Part shown: piece after piece, positions 42,015-49,498 of the stretch
Position numbering within the stretch: the first letter of the stretch is position 1
How the letters are laid out: each line of letters begins with the position of its first letter
DNA from: a virus
Virus record (IMG/VR): IMGVR_UViG_3300028840_004242
Coordinates: 23,831 to 87,830 of that record
Length of the DNA stretch: 64,000 nucleotides
Direction: 5' to 3' (one strand)
Notes under the pieces: model-generated
Told to the model about the DNA's origin: nothing
The model's database searches: none
Seen by the model: the letters and a program-made list of their open reading frames with translations, nothing else
Position numbers and translations under genes: made by a program

Positions 42015-43522
42015 AGCCATCCCTCCTCACAATAAAGTGAAATGCGTTCTCCAAAGTGGTCAACAAACCACCTTGCGTTTGGATCGAAAAAGTCAACTAT
42101 CAATCCATATTCCTTTTCTGCACTCGCTGTCAGCGACCTGCTCGCAGCCTGTATTGTTTGTATCTCTGACTTACCTCCTGCGGCATTAATGATAGCATCC
42201 AGCGTTGGTATGTTAATGCCTTCATTCCATATATTGGTTACAATAATACATCTTATGCTGCGGTCATTGAGGGCTTTTCGGTAGTGAGGACGTTTCTGAT
42301 TGTTTACTTTTATTTTTGCTTCCAAGTTCTTGTAGTCTTGAAATTCATCATACATTTCTTGCAACTTGGCTTTTCCCTTATCTGAAGTCAATCTTTTCTC
42401 AATGTCCTTCTGTAACCGCTTCATCTCTCTTTTTGTGTCAGCATCTATTCCGCCACAAAGAAAAGGAGCCTCATACTCTGAAAATTTCTCAAACATATTT
42501 GCTAATTCAAATCCATGTCGCACTCGTCTCACCAGTATGAGTACTGTTTTGTTCTCATCCAATAATCCTGTAGCAGTTTTCATTATCAGTCTGTTTCTGG
42601 TTCTGCTGAGTACTATTCCTTTTTTGTAGGCTTCGTAGTAAGTTTTGATATTTTTTACCGACACATTTAGGGGTACTTTAACTATCTTTACTTTGGCCTG
42701 CGTAACAACTTCCGCTACACGAGCTTCTTCCTGAGTGATTTCACCTATAACAGGACCTATCAAGCCTTCCATTGCAAGTCGCTTTCCTAATTCAGGAGAA
42801 GGAGTTGCTGTTACACCAAAGCGAAAGGGAGCAAGGTCATTCTTAAGTATCTTCCCATAATTGCTGTCATCGCTTGCTATGTGATGAGCTTCGTCAACCA
42901 TTATGAGGTCATGATGAGTATGTCCGTTAGTTCCTAACGCTTTGACATAGCTTTGATGTAGAGCAATAGTGATCCTATGTCCATACTCTTTCTTACCATC
43001 TCCTACTATACCTATATCTTCAAAGCCAAAGCGTTGGAACTCTTCATAGGTTTGCCATAGTAGGTCTTTTGTGTGCATTAGGATTAAGATAGTTTGAAAT
43101 TTGCTCTGGAAACAGCTCGCTATGCCTCCCATGATCACCGTCTTGCCACTTCGTGCAGGTGCTTTTATGACACCTCTCTGAGTCATGATGGCTTTGAGTA
43201 TGAGTTTGTCCTGGAATTCCCTTAGCGTGATTCCCTCAAGGTAGGGATCTGTAGTGGGCAGTGGAATCTCCTTCATGATATCACCGAAGGTCCATATGGA
43301 CTTCATTCCTCTTTGCATCAGTGTGTCTTTCACCCGTGGCACGAGCCCTGTTAGGAAGACACCACCTTTTGTGGACATATACTTATTGTGCATCTTAGTG
43401 GTGCCTCCATATTTCTTTTTCACATAGAAGGGCTCTTGGTAGCGGAGAGCTGACCGTAAGAATTGTTTTGCTTCGTTGTCCAGTCCTTTGCTAAAGACTG
43501 GACTTTCGATTAGGAATCTCAT
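42011..43522 (-). CDS. Superfamily 2 DNA helicase (UvsW-like)
   Basis: 503 residues. Motif Ia/Walker A KAPARSGKTVIMGG, motif II MVDEAHHIA, motif III GVTATPSPE, motif V TNIWNEGINIPTLDAII and motif VI QAASRSLTASAEKE are all present, with an N-terminal substrate-binding region (GVFLTGLVPRVKD). UvsW-type helicases unwind branched recombination intermediates and R-loops. Confidence 0.88.
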   Translation of the reverse strand: MRFLIESPVFSKGLDNEAKQFLRSALRYQEPFYVKKKYGGTTKMHNKYMSTKGGVFLTGLVPRVKDTLMQRGMKSIWTFGDIMKEIPLPTTDPYLEGITLREFQDKLILKAIMTQRGVIKAPARSGKTVIMGGIASCFQSKFQTILILMHTKDLLWQTYEEFQRFGFEDIGIVGDGKKEYGHRITIALHQSYVKALGTNGHTHHDLIMVDEAHHIASDDSNYGKILKNDLAPFRFGVTATPSPELGKRLAMEGLIGPVIGEITQEEARVAEVVTQAKVKIVKVPLNVSVKNIKTYYEAYKKGIVLSRTRNRLIMKTATGLLDENKTVLILVRRVRHGFELANMFEKFSEYEAPFLCGGIDADTKREMKRLQKDIEKRLTSDKGKAKLQEMYDEFQDYKNLEAKIKVNNQKRPHYRKALNDRSIRCIIVTNIWNEGINIPTLDAIINAAGGKSEIQTIQAASRSLTASAEKEYGLIVDFFDPNARWFVDHFGERISLYCEEGWL

Positions 43523-43661
43523 CTTTTAGTTTCCTTCTTATACATTTCAGGATAGGAATAAGTACAGCTCTGTCCCATGCTACTCCTGGAAGGTTTGTGC
43601 TTAATTGTTTGAGTAGTGTTTTTTCGAATTTAAAGTATAGTTTCTTCCATGGTGTACTCAT
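43491..43661 (-). CDS. 56-residue basic hypothetical protein
   Basis: ATG 43661 forms ATGA with the upstream stop; the frame ends at TAG 43,491-43,493 inside the helicase start (32-base overlap). Basic, amphipathic product (WKKLYFKFEKTLLKQLST). Unknown. Confidence 0.5.
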   Translation of the reverse strand: MSTPWKKLYFKFEKTLLKQLSTNLPGVAWDRAVLIPILKCIRRKLKDEIPNRKSSL

Positions 43662-43924
43662 AATGCTAAAAACCTCTCATGAGCCCGCCTGAGGTCACTC
43701 ATTACTTTCTTGACCTTAGTTGCACTCCATCTTTCTTCAAACATGAGGTAGTTTTCGAGGCGTCGGCGGGAAAAGGAGTTATTAAATTTGAATTGGCTGA
43801 GGAACTCTTCTGGGGCTTCCAGCAGTATTATCATCAATGCTTTAGCCTCATCACAGACTTCCCTCATTATGTGCCTTTTCGCTTCCAAGTCAATGTGGTA
43901 ATCTTCAATGTGTTGTAGCGACAT
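43658..43924 (-). CDS. Hypothetical helical protein
   Basis: 88 residues from ATG 43924. The frame stays open up to GTG 44011, but those extra 29 residues would be encoded by repeat copy 3 and are absent from other contexts, so I prefer the inner start; an extended -10 TGCTACAAT near 43,970 would drive it. Helical (EAKRHIMREVCDEAKALMII). Unknown family. Confidence 0.55.
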   Translation of the reverse strand: MSLQHIEDYHIDLEAKRHIMREVCDEAKALMIILLEAPEEFLSQFKFNNSFSRRRLENYLMFEERWSATKVKKVMSDLRRAHERFLAL

Positions 43925-43986
43925 AATAGGATTGGGCCTTTCTGCTTCAATTAGCTGTAAAGTATTGTGATTGTAGCAAATTCCTA

Positions 43987-44030
43987 CGCTTTTATTTGCT
44001 GAATTCTGCACGAACTTTACTTGCTTAATG
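43987..44030 (-). repeat. Dispersed 45-bp repeat, copy 3
   Basis: Minus-strand copy with TTCGTGCAGAATTCAGCAAAT and, upstream, GACATTAAGCAAG. It shares a further TTTACTGC about 40 bases upstream with copy 4. It lies just upstream of the 88-residue gene. Confidence 0.8.
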
Positions 44031-44053
44031 TCAAAGTATGCAGTAAATTTTTC

Positions 44054-44443
44054 CTATTGCAGGCAGTTTTCAGGGAATGTGAAATGAATTTCTTCATTTT
44101 GTTCTTCTACCTGCACGTTTATGGCTTCAACAGGTCCATTACTTTCTGGAGGGATAGGCATCCCTTCTTTCCAGGTGAAGTTTAAAACACCTCTACCATT
44201 TTTTAGGATCGTTACAGTTTTACCTTCTTCAGTTTGAACAATAGCACCAGCACCTGTAGTGTCGTCCCAAAGCACGTCCAGCTTGTCACTGGGACGTATG
44301 TTGGCTTTCTCACATAGTTTGGAACCAATATAGAATACTACCATAGCGTTGTCTCTGTTTTTCTGATTAGAAATGAGTAGCTTTTCTGTGGTGTGGCTTG
44401 TTCTCTCTTTTCTGCTAAATCCCGACATAGATCTTAGTGCCAT
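44054..44443 (-). CDS. Hypothetical protein
   Basis: 129 residues from ATG 44443, with AAGGAGGTGA seven bases upstream. Beta-rich C-terminal part (KTVTILKNGRGVLNFTW). First gene after the promoter at 44,477 with an excellent ribosome site, so probably abundant. Family unknown. Confidence 0.7.
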   Translation of the reverse strand: MALRSMSGFSRKERTSHTTEKLLISNQKNRDNAMVVFYIGSKLCEKANIRPSDKLDVLWDDTTGAGAIVQTEEGKTVTILKNGRGVLNFTWKEGMPIPPESNGPVEAINVQVEEQNEEIHFTFPENCLQ

Positions 44444-44476
44444 TTGTTTCACCTCCTTCTTTTTGTTTTCTAATTA

Positions 44477-44505
44477 ATTGTAGCAATTTCAATATGATAT
44501 TGCAA
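44477..44505 (-). promoter_or_regulatory. Sigma70-type promoter
   Basis: Minus strand TTGCAA (44,500-44,505), 17-base spacer, TACAAT (44,477-44,482), with TTATC directly upstream. Drives the gene starting at 44,443. Confidence 0.8.
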
Positions 44506-44517
44506 GATAAGTTTGAA

Positions 44518-44639
44518 GGCTGACCTCCTCTTGCAACCTGTCCGAGCATTGGGGCTCTGGTCAGTAGGACAATTACCAAGAGGTTCACCTACTTTGCTTA
44601 CCCGTCAGCGTGATTAGGGAGCTCTCGGTTAGGTCAGCC
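44518..44639 (-). ncRNA. Structured element, possible small RNA
   Basis: A 122-base non-coding segment closed by a perfect 9-bp helix (44,518-44,526 with 44,631-44,639). Inside, CCTCTTG at 44,527-44,533 pairs with 44,577-44,583, within that TGTCC pairs with GGACA, and a GAGC/GCTC hairpin caps it. The helices have no G-U pairs, so the strand is not decided; minus is assumed because it follows a minus gene. No known family recognised. Confidence 0.45.
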
Positions 44640-44648
44640 ATAAGGTCT

Positions 44649-45482
44649 TCAGTTAAACATAACCTTTCTGATTCTATCTTCTAACTGCTGACGGCGTACT
44701 TCACTGGCTATATGGTGTGTGGTAAACTGTGTGAGTATATTGTAGAAGATCCACATATTCATATACTCTTCTGCTTCCTTCTCCCATTTACCGCCCATTT
44801 CATGTAAAGCTAACCAGCGGGCTAAGTTAGCGTTGGTGCTTGTTTCAGGTTCTTCCAACAGCAACGTGGTCTCTTTGTTATTAAGATCCAATTTCTTTTC
44901 CACCTTTTCAAACTTCTCAGGCAGTAAAGGGGTAGAGGTCCAATCCTGCCACTGCTTCCTTTGGTCGTCGATAGCTGTAAAACCATCTTTGAGTGCATAC
45001 TGTACATCTTCCAAGTACAGGTCAGGCATGTGGCGTTTCTTGTACTTAGCGAAGGTTTCTCCTATAACAAGACCGTTCGTGCATACCATTCTAAATGCTC
45101 CCAGCATCACTGTGTGTTTACAACTACGGTCATAGCTGTTGAAAACCTCCAGTGTGGGATTCATAACGTCATCTTTCCCACGGAATTTAACTACTACCTG
45201 AGCATCGTCAAACCTGTATTTGGTCCTCATGCGGGCGCCGTCTTTGTAAAGGAACACATGCTTGGAGTAGGAACCAAAATCTACTGTATTTCTTTCCAGT
45301 ACTTCCTCTACATTCTCCAGCACCTTTTCATGCCTTACCAGTTTGTATTTAGGGCTGACGATATCATAAATCTGGTCTGTTTCGACATTCCTCACCGCCT
45401 TGTAGTTCTCAGCAGTAATGCCAGCCACCTCTACCGTTGTGAGTTCTACTTCAGGGAACTCAGGTGTAACTTGTTGTTCCAT
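44649..45482 (-). CDS. DUF932 family protein
   Basis: 277 residues from ATG 45482 after AACAGGAGG. YKLVRHEKVLENVEEVLERN, EVFNSYDRSCKHTVMLGAFR and MVCTNGLVIGETFAKYKKRH match the conserved DUF932 phage/plasmid protein pattern. The family is widespread in phages and plasmids and has no settled function. Confidence 0.78.
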   Translation of the reverse strand: MEQQVTPEFPEVELTTVEVAGITAENYKAVRNVETDQIYDIVSPKYKLVRHEKVLENVEEVLERNTVDFGSYSKHVFLYKDGARMRTKYRFDDAQVVVKFRGKDDVMNPTLEVFNSYDRSCKHTVMLGAFRMVCTNGLVIGETFAKYKKRHMPDLYLEDVQYALKDGFTAIDDQRKQWQDWTSTPLLPEKFEKVEKKLDLNNKETTLLLEEPETSTNANLARWLALHEMGGKWEKEAEEYMNMWIFYNILTQFTTHHIASEVRRQQLEDRIRKVMFN

Positions 45483-45714
45483 GATAAACCTCCTGTTTTG
45501 GGATTGATATGTCAAATTTATATGGACTTTTACCTATTTCTTTTATACTATCCTTTAAGATTTCAGTCCATTCTATTTGGAACTGCCAATACCTTCTTTT
45601 ATAACTGTACCAACAGAATACCGCGTGGTCTTCTATGATTGCAATTACATGTATCACTTTATTAGAAACCATAGGTCTTTCGTAGTGGTATTTATAACCT
45701 GGTTTTAGTTTCAT
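45460..45714 (-). CDS. Hypothetical protein
   Basis: 84 residues, beta-rich with many Tyr and Trp (KYHYERPMVSNKVIHVIAII). Overlaps the DUF932 start by 23 bases. Unknown. Confidence 0.6.
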   Translation of the reverse strand: MKLKPGYKYHYERPMVSNKVIHVIAIIEDHAVFCWYSYKRRYWQFQIEWTEILKDSIKEIGKSPYKFDISIPKQEVYHGTTSYT

Positions 45715-45808
45715 TGTGTTTCTCTCTTAGTATGCGTCCTATTATTATACCTAATGGTATGCTGACGAGTACCCACAAGGCTAGGACTATTATGATTTTA
45801 AGTACCAT
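45692..45808 (-). CDS. 38-residue membrane microprotein
   Basis: ATG 45808 to TAA 45,692-45,694, overlapping both neighbours. One transmembrane helix (IIIVLALWVLVSIPLGIIIG) and a short basic tail. Function unknown. Confidence 0.55.
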   Translation of the reverse strand: MVLKIIIVLALWVLVSIPLGIIIGRILREKHNETKTRL

Positions 45809-46256
45809 TTGCTACACATATCCTTCCTTTGTCATCGACTTTGATGTCCCATCCTTTGTTCTTTCTCAAGTCAGCTATTGTTCCACTGACCGCTACTTTG
45901 TTCTTCTTTAAGGGCCATGTCTCGTTCTTCATGTGCAACATTTCTGCCAACGTAACCGTGTCCCATATTCCTTCTTTTATCGCTTCGATGATTATACTGC
46001 GTCGGCTACCTGCACGGGAAGTAACTTTGTGGTAGTTGTTTTCAGTGATGCCAAACTGGGGGTCGATGTCAGGATTGTACTCTTCTGCGCTGGGGTTCTC
46101 TTTGTTGAGCTCTTTGAACCTGTCGTAGAGCTTTTGGATGATGTCCTTCTTTTTAAACTTAGCGGGGGGAGATTGCGTGAAGATTTTCTCGTACAGTGGT
46201 TTAAGGTGACTTAGGTTCTTTCCAGTCAAGTGGTTGAGGTACTCTTGATTAGTCAT
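45798..46256 (-). CDS. Winged-helix-like protein, paralogue of the 53.7-kb gene
   Basis: 152 residues. The C-terminal half (SRRSIIIEAIKEGIWDTVTL, then KKNKVAVSGTIADLRKNKG) aligns with the gene at 53,681, sharing SRR, II, a helix, AVSGTI and DL. The pattern is a winged helix-turn-helix. It stands directly behind a promoter and may be an early regulator (inference). Confidence 0.6.
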   Translation of the reverse strand: MTNQEYLNHLTGKNLSHLKPLYEKIFTQSPPAKFKKKDIIQKLYDRFKELNKENPSAEEYNPDIDPQFGITENNYHKVTSRAGSRRSIIIEAIKEGIWDTVTLAEMLHMKNETWPLKKNKVAVSGTIADLRKNKGWDIKVDDKGRICVANGT

Positions 46257-46289
46257 AGCTACACCCTCTCTTCCTTTAGTGTTTCCTTA

Positions 46290-46318
46290 AGTATAACAGC
46301 TATTTAAACGGATTGCAA
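46290..46318 (-). promoter_or_regulatory. Sigma70-type promoter
   Basis: Minus strand TTGCAA (46,313-46,318), 17-base spacer, TATACT (46,290-46,295), TATC upstream. About 30 bases before ATG 46256. Confidence 0.8.
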
Positions 46319-46326
46319 GATATTTT

Positions 46327-46521
46327 TTATATTTTATCGCAAAGTTTATCATACACCCTTGAGGGCACAAGGAGGTATATTTTACCAGCATACCAATCTT
46401 TGAGTATGTCATGTACAGCACCTGGGGAGGCTTCTGTAATACTCTTCCAAGCATCTATTACCTCATCTTCCATACTCTTTGCCTTTGCTAACTCTGCGGA
46501 TACAGCGAATTTATGATTCAT
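46327..46521 (-). CDS. Small hypothetical protein
   Basis: 64 residues from ATG 46521 behind AAAAGGAGAGAG; earlier in-frame ATGs lie inside the upstream gene. Helical (SAELAKAKSMEDEVIDAWKS). Unknown. Confidence 0.65.
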   Translation of the reverse strand: MNHKFAVSAELAKAKSMEDEVIDAWKSITEASPGAVHDILKDWYAGKIYLLVPSRVYDKLCDKI

Positions 46522-46718
46522 AGCTCTCTCCTTTTGTACCAAACCTCTATTACTTCTCCAGTACTGCAATCTTCTCGACAACCAAAAGAGTAATAGTAGT
46601 ATCCTTCCACATCGTCGATGAACCGTGTAGGAAAGGGAGTGTCTCCAAAGGCGACAAAGGAAGGATCTGATATTTCCTCGTCCCAACATTTCATCCCTCT
46701 ATTCACAAAGTGTCCCAT
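46518..46718 (-). CDS. Small hypothetical protein
   Basis: 66 residues from ATG 46718 (GAGG eight bases upstream), ATGA overlap downstream. Aromatic and acidic (FIDDVEGYYYYSFGCREDCS). Ends EVIEVWYKRREL, echoing the DIIEVWCRNG of the gene at 51,164, so both may share a small beta fold. Unknown. Confidence 0.65.
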   Translation of the reverse strand: MGHFVNRGMKCWDEEISDPSFVAFGDTPFPTRFIDDVEGYYYYSFGCREDCSTGEVIEVWYKRREL

Positions 46719-46720
46719 TT

Positions 46721-47257
46721 CTATAACCTCATTGGCATTATTAGTGCTTTGCGCTCTCCTTGATGAAAGTAGTTGGGATTCTCGTCTCTTATATATCCCT
46801 CCCAAGGTCCGTCAGTCAGTATCTCCAACCACGTTATGTTCATACACTCTTTGCTCATAGTTCTTATAATGGTTGCAAGAGCCCTGCTGTAACCAGGCTT
46901 GTCGTCTGAATCAAGATCAATGCTGACATATGGACCTGTCTCTTTTGCCCAGTCGTGGAGTATGTCCTTGTAGTCTGGGTAGTTCAGTGGTGCTTCTTCC
47001 ACCTTGCATACAAACTCTATCTCCAGCATATTTCTATGCACCTTTTTAGGTTTATAGAAACCAGCTACTAAAGGAACATGTTTTACCCAGTGCAGTACAG
47101 AACCATTTGTGCTAACAGCAGAGCGATCCTCTTCTACCAGAAAATGGTTTACATGGAACCTCATGTCGCCTTTATCTATTGTTCTCAAAGGGCGTGCCAG
47201 GAAAGAGAGATTGTTGAACTCCACGTCTCTTCTCGTGTACTTCAGGGTCTTTGGCAT
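46721..47257 (-). CDS. Protein resembling a sliding-clamp domain
   Basis: 178 residues from ATG 47257 after ATCAGGAGG. DRSAVSTNGSVLHWV and NYPDYKDIL resemble the 'TDG..L' and 'YPDY' landmarks of a beta-clamp N-terminal domain. If so it is a second, single- or double-domain clamp-like protein. This is weak and could be convergence. Confidence 0.5.
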   Translation of the reverse strand: MPKTLKYTRRDVEFNNLSFLARPLRTIDKGDMRFHVNHFLVEEDRSAVSTNGSVLHWVKHVPLVAGFYKPKKVHRNMLEIEFVCKVEEAPLNYPDYKDILHDWAKETGPYVSIDLDSDDKPGYSRALATIIRTMSKECMNITWLEILTDGPWEGYIRDENPNYFHQGERKALIMPMRL

Positions 47258-47459
47258 TTTGTACCTCCTGATTGATTTGATAATTTTTATCAATACTGTA
47301 GTAATTGGATACGTAGGCGAAATGGTATCCTACTTTGTCAGCTAATTTGTGGAATAGGGAAGTGCGGGCTTTAGCGAAGGAGGAGGAGTGAGTGTAGAGT
47401 GTGTGAACTTCTCCGAACCAGTTGAAAGTGCCTTTGTATAGATTCTTTTTTACTTCCAT
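47172..47459 (-). CDS. Hypothetical protein
   Basis: 95 residues from ATG 47459, with a compact aromatic N-terminal domain (LYKGTFNWFGEVHTLYTHSS) and a polar tail that overlaps the next gene by 86 bases. Unknown. Confidence 0.6.
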   Translation of the reverse strand: MEVKKNLYKGTFNWFGEVHTLYTHSSSFAKARTSLFHKLADKVGYHFAYVSNYYSIDKNYQINQEVQNAKDPEVHEKRRGVQQSLFPGTPFENNR

Positions 47460-47584
47460 GAAGCGTATCCCATGATGTTAGCGAACACGAAAAGGGCATA
47501 AAGTAAACCAATTAATCCAATTATGTCCTTAATCCACTCTGGAACCTCTTCCCATCTTTTTTGTATTCTTCGTATTGTTTTCAT
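47450..47584 (-). CDS. 44-residue membrane microprotein, apparently leaderless
   Basis: ATG 47584 lies only seven bases from the -10 box of the promoter at 47,591-47,619, so its message would have almost no leader. Basic N-terminus then a transmembrane helix (IIGLIGLLYALFVFANIMGY). The TAA overlaps the next ATG. Function unknown. Confidence 0.55.
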   Translation of the reverse strand: MKTIRRIQKRWEEVPEWIKDIIGLIGLLYALFVFANIMGYASWK

Positions 47585-47590
47585 ATCTAT

Positions 47591-47619
47591 AGTATAGTAT
47601 AAAAGGCCGGTGCTGTCAA
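47591..47619 (-). promoter_or_regulatory. Sigma70-type promoter with perfect -35
   Basis: Minus strand TTGACA (47,614-47,619), 17-base spacer, TATACT (47,591-47,596), with TTTATC upstream. The best consensus match in the minus block. Confidence 0.85.
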
Positions 47620-47633
47620 GATAAATTATAAAT

Positions 47634-47990
47634 TTAAATCATACCTTTAGTTGGACACTCATCTATATCTTCATCGTCGTGCTGTACAATAGCAATTGGA
47701 GTTATGTCGTAGTTTCCTTCTTCAGGGCTACTCAGTCCTTGCACTTCGAGAAACCTTTTCTGTGTTTCCTCATTGAGATCGTCAAAGTAAATTGGGAATT
47801 CTATCATTTTATTTTCCTCCTTTTCATATTTCCTTTTTGCTTCTTCCCATCCTTCTAAGAAATCTTCCAAATGATGTTTATACCACCATGACTTTTTAGG
47901 GTAGTCGAAGAAATCTTCAGGATTAGTTTCTCCTGGCACAAATGCGTTACGTCCTTTTCTTCTGTATCTTCCTGGAGAGTGTGTGCCCAT
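47634..47990 (-). CDS. Protein with RMF-like N-terminus and internal start
   Basis: 118 residues. The first half (RKGRNAFVPGETNP, then WYKHHLEDFLEGWEEAKRKY) resembles ribosome modulation factor-like small proteins (GW-x-EA end). A second ATG at 47,807 has an excellent AAAAGGAGGAAAATAAA site and would give a separate 57-residue protein (IEFPIYFDDLNEETQKRF). One full-length and one short product are therefore likely. Function unproven. Confidence 0.6.
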   Translation of the reverse strand: MGTHSPGRYRRKGRNAFVPGETNPEDFFDYPKKSWWYKHHLEDFLEGWEEAKRKYEKEENKMIEFPIYFDDLNEETQKRFLEVQGLSSPEEGNYDITPIAIVQHDDEDIDECPTKGMI

Positions 47991-47993
47991 TTT

Positions 47994-48059
47994 TCAATTC
48001 CTCACTATGAAAGGTATTAGTGCCAAAACAATGATCCAAAATATGATTATTTCATCCAT
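47994..48059 (-). CDS. 21-residue membrane microprotein
   Basis: ATG 48059 overlaps the upstream stop, with GAGAAAAGG ahead of it, and TGA is at 47,994-47,996. The whole product is one transmembrane helix (EIIIFWIIVLALIPFIV). Very short, so confidence is limited. Confidence 0.4.
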   Translation of the reverse strand: MDEIIIFWIIVLALIPFIVRN

Positions 48060-48441
48060 TTTTCCTTTTCTCCCATTCTTTTAAGAAGTACTCGTCCTCT
48101 CCTTTAATCATTATTTTAATCCAATGGTCGACTTCTTCCAAGCAGTCATCGTACATTTGGTCTGACTCCATGAGGGACTGGAGGAAATAATCATACTCGT
48201 TAGCTACTTTCTTCCAGTCACCATTGCTTTCTTTTATCAGCTTTGGTAGGTCATCAGGAGTACCTATTCCTCCTAAGAGCCCTAAGTTACCCATACCAAA
48301 ATGCCAACCCGCTGCAATGGCTTCCTCTTTTGGTAACTTACCAAATGTTGTGCAATAAGAGCAGATACCATATTTCTCCATATCTGTGCTGTCGTAGGGG
48401 TACAGTTTGCTCTTACATTTCGGACAATACTTCATCTTCAT
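48052..48441 (-). CDS. Zinc-ribbon hypothetical protein
   Basis: 129 residues (ATG 48435 is an alternative, better spaced start). YCPKCKSKLYPYD and ICSYCTTFG form a four-Cys ribbon; the rest is helical and acidic. Unknown. Confidence 0.65.
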   Translation of the reverse strand: MKMKYCPKCKSKLYPYDSTDMEKYGICSYCTTFGKLPKEEAIAAGWHFGMGNLGLLGGIGTPDDLPKLIKESNGDWKKVANEYDYFLQSLMESDQMYDDCLEEVDHWIKIMIKGEDEYFLKEWEKRKNG

Positions 48442-48475
48442 TTCCCTTCGTGGTTTTTATTTACTGCTTGTCATA

Positions 48476-48519
48476 GCATTAAAAGCAAAAGTTCATGCAG
48501 AATTCGTCAAATGAAAGCG
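48476..48519 (+). repeat. Dispersed 45-bp repeat, copy 4
   Basis: Plus-strand copy between two minus-strand genes, so it opposes local transcription, unlike copies 1-3. TTCATGCAGAATTCGTCAAATG core and an upstream TTTACTGC shared with copy 3. Confidence 0.8.
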
Positions 48520-48557
48520 TGGGATTTACGATTCTGTACGCTATTAAAACTGCAATT

Positions 48558-48770
48558 TCAGCGCAGACGAGTAATAATGTCACCAGTTTCAAAGTTCATA
48601 ACCAGTTCATTACACTCACTGTTTTCTATCCATAAGCTGATGGTTTCAAATCTTTCTCCCGCCTTATCAAATACTTTATAAAGAGTATCGGCTACGAGCT
48701 TTTCTCTGGTGAAACCATCTGCTCCCTTGAAACCTTCTATCTTTTCGTCCAATTTAATTACGATACGCAT
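48558..48770 (-). CDS. Small hypothetical protein
   Basis: 70 residues from ATG 48770 (GGAAGGAGATAGAA upstream). Beta-alpha pattern (RIVIKLDEKIEGFKGADGFT). Unknown. Confidence 0.6.
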   Translation of the reverse strand: MRIVIKLDEKIEGFKGADGFTREKLVADTLYKVFDKAGERFETISLWIENSECNELVMNFETGDIITRLR

Positions 48771-48772
48771 TT

Positions 48773-48991
48773 CTATCTCCTTCCTACTTCCCACATCCTC
48801 TGTATTTCTCTCAGTATTTGGCGACCATAAGAGGAGGCAGAGAGTGGAGCCCTGTTTACCTCACTGATGATAATTTTATCTTCAGCCCAGTCATCATCTA
48901 GGTCTTCAAAATCAAAGTCTACTGGGTAATCTTCTACAATTTCCCAAGTGTTTAGGACTTCGCCTTCATTGTCGGAGAGTGTGAGTCTCAT
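48773..48991 (-). CDS. Small acidic hypothetical protein
   Basis: 72 residues, strongly acidic in the middle (DYPVDFDFEDLDDDWAEDK), C-terminal helix with Arg. Could mimic DNA, but this is only a composition argument. Unknown family. Confidence 0.6.
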   Translation of the reverse strand: MRLTLSDNEGEVLNTWEIVEDYPVDFDFEDLDDDWAEDKIIISEVNRAPLSASSYGRQILREIQRMWEVGRR

Positions 48992-49190
48992 GGCATTTCC
49001 TTTCTACCGCTTTCTGGGTGGCTTCAAATATCTCCCTGTGTTCTTCTGGGGTCAAACAGTCACCGCATATACCTTGGTACTTTTCTCGTATATGTTGTGG
49101 TACACCCCAGATTGACCTATTTGTGGTTGCTAATACCTTACCGCAACCTCTTCTGCATTTAACTGTATAGACTCTAATCTTTTTTGGCAT
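48966..49190 (-). CDS. Small zinc-finger protein
   Basis: 74 residues after AAAAGGAAAG. CRRGCGKV and GICGDCLTPEEH supply four Cys; His residues follow. Possibly DNA binding. Unknown. Confidence 0.65.
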   Translation of the reverse strand: MPKKIRVYTVKCRRGCGKVLATTNRSIWGVPQHIREKYQGICGDCLTPEEHREIFEATQKAVERKCHETHTLRQ

Positions 49191-49201
49191 TTTGCTTTCC
49201 T

Positions 49202-49260
49202 TTTCTCAGGATTTCTCAGCATCTTTTCTCACTACTACCTACAACAGCAGTGAGAAAAGA
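49202..49260 (-). repeat. TGAGAAA boxes and 12-bp inverted repeat
   Basis: In minus-strand orientation TGAGAAA occurs at 49,202, 49,212 and 49,225, and TCTTTTCTCACT at 49,222-49,233 is repeated in inverse at 49,249-49,260 around a 15-base loop. The arrangement recurs at 52,467-52,517. No T-run, so not a standard terminator. Confidence 0.6.
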
Positions 49261-49272
49261 GGTTGAAGAATC

Positions 49273-49485
49273 CTAAATGAGTCCTCCAAGTACCAGTACA
49301 CTGTTTACCTTGCCACCTTCACATTCCCAGCAATCGTAGTTGCTGGCGTCAGGCTCCACGTCACGGATTGCGTGGCATTTGTCGCAGATTCCCACAGCGA
49401 TACCGTCTACTGAGTCTTCCAGCATACCCATCACTGTGTCATAACCAGACGCTTCTTTTGCTAATACCAGTAAGTTTTCTCCCAT
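49273..49485 (-). CDS. Small zinc-ribbon protein
   Basis: 70 residues after TTAAGGAG. CDKCHAIRDVEPDASNYDCW with a further Cys gives CxxC twice. N-terminus helical. Unknown. Confidence 0.65.
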   Translation of the reverse strand: MGENLLVLAKEASGYDTVMGMLEDSVDGIAVGICDKCHAIRDVEPDASNYDCWECEGGKVNSVLVLGGLI

Positions 49486-49498
49486 GACTCTAATCTCC

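Noticed and set aside
43925-44011. N-terminal extension starting MQNSANKSVG encoded by repeat copy 3
   Set aside because: A similar short reading exists in the other repeat copies, but they hit stops, have no gene behind them or have a 2-base length change, so the repeat is more likely a DNA element than a conserved peptide.
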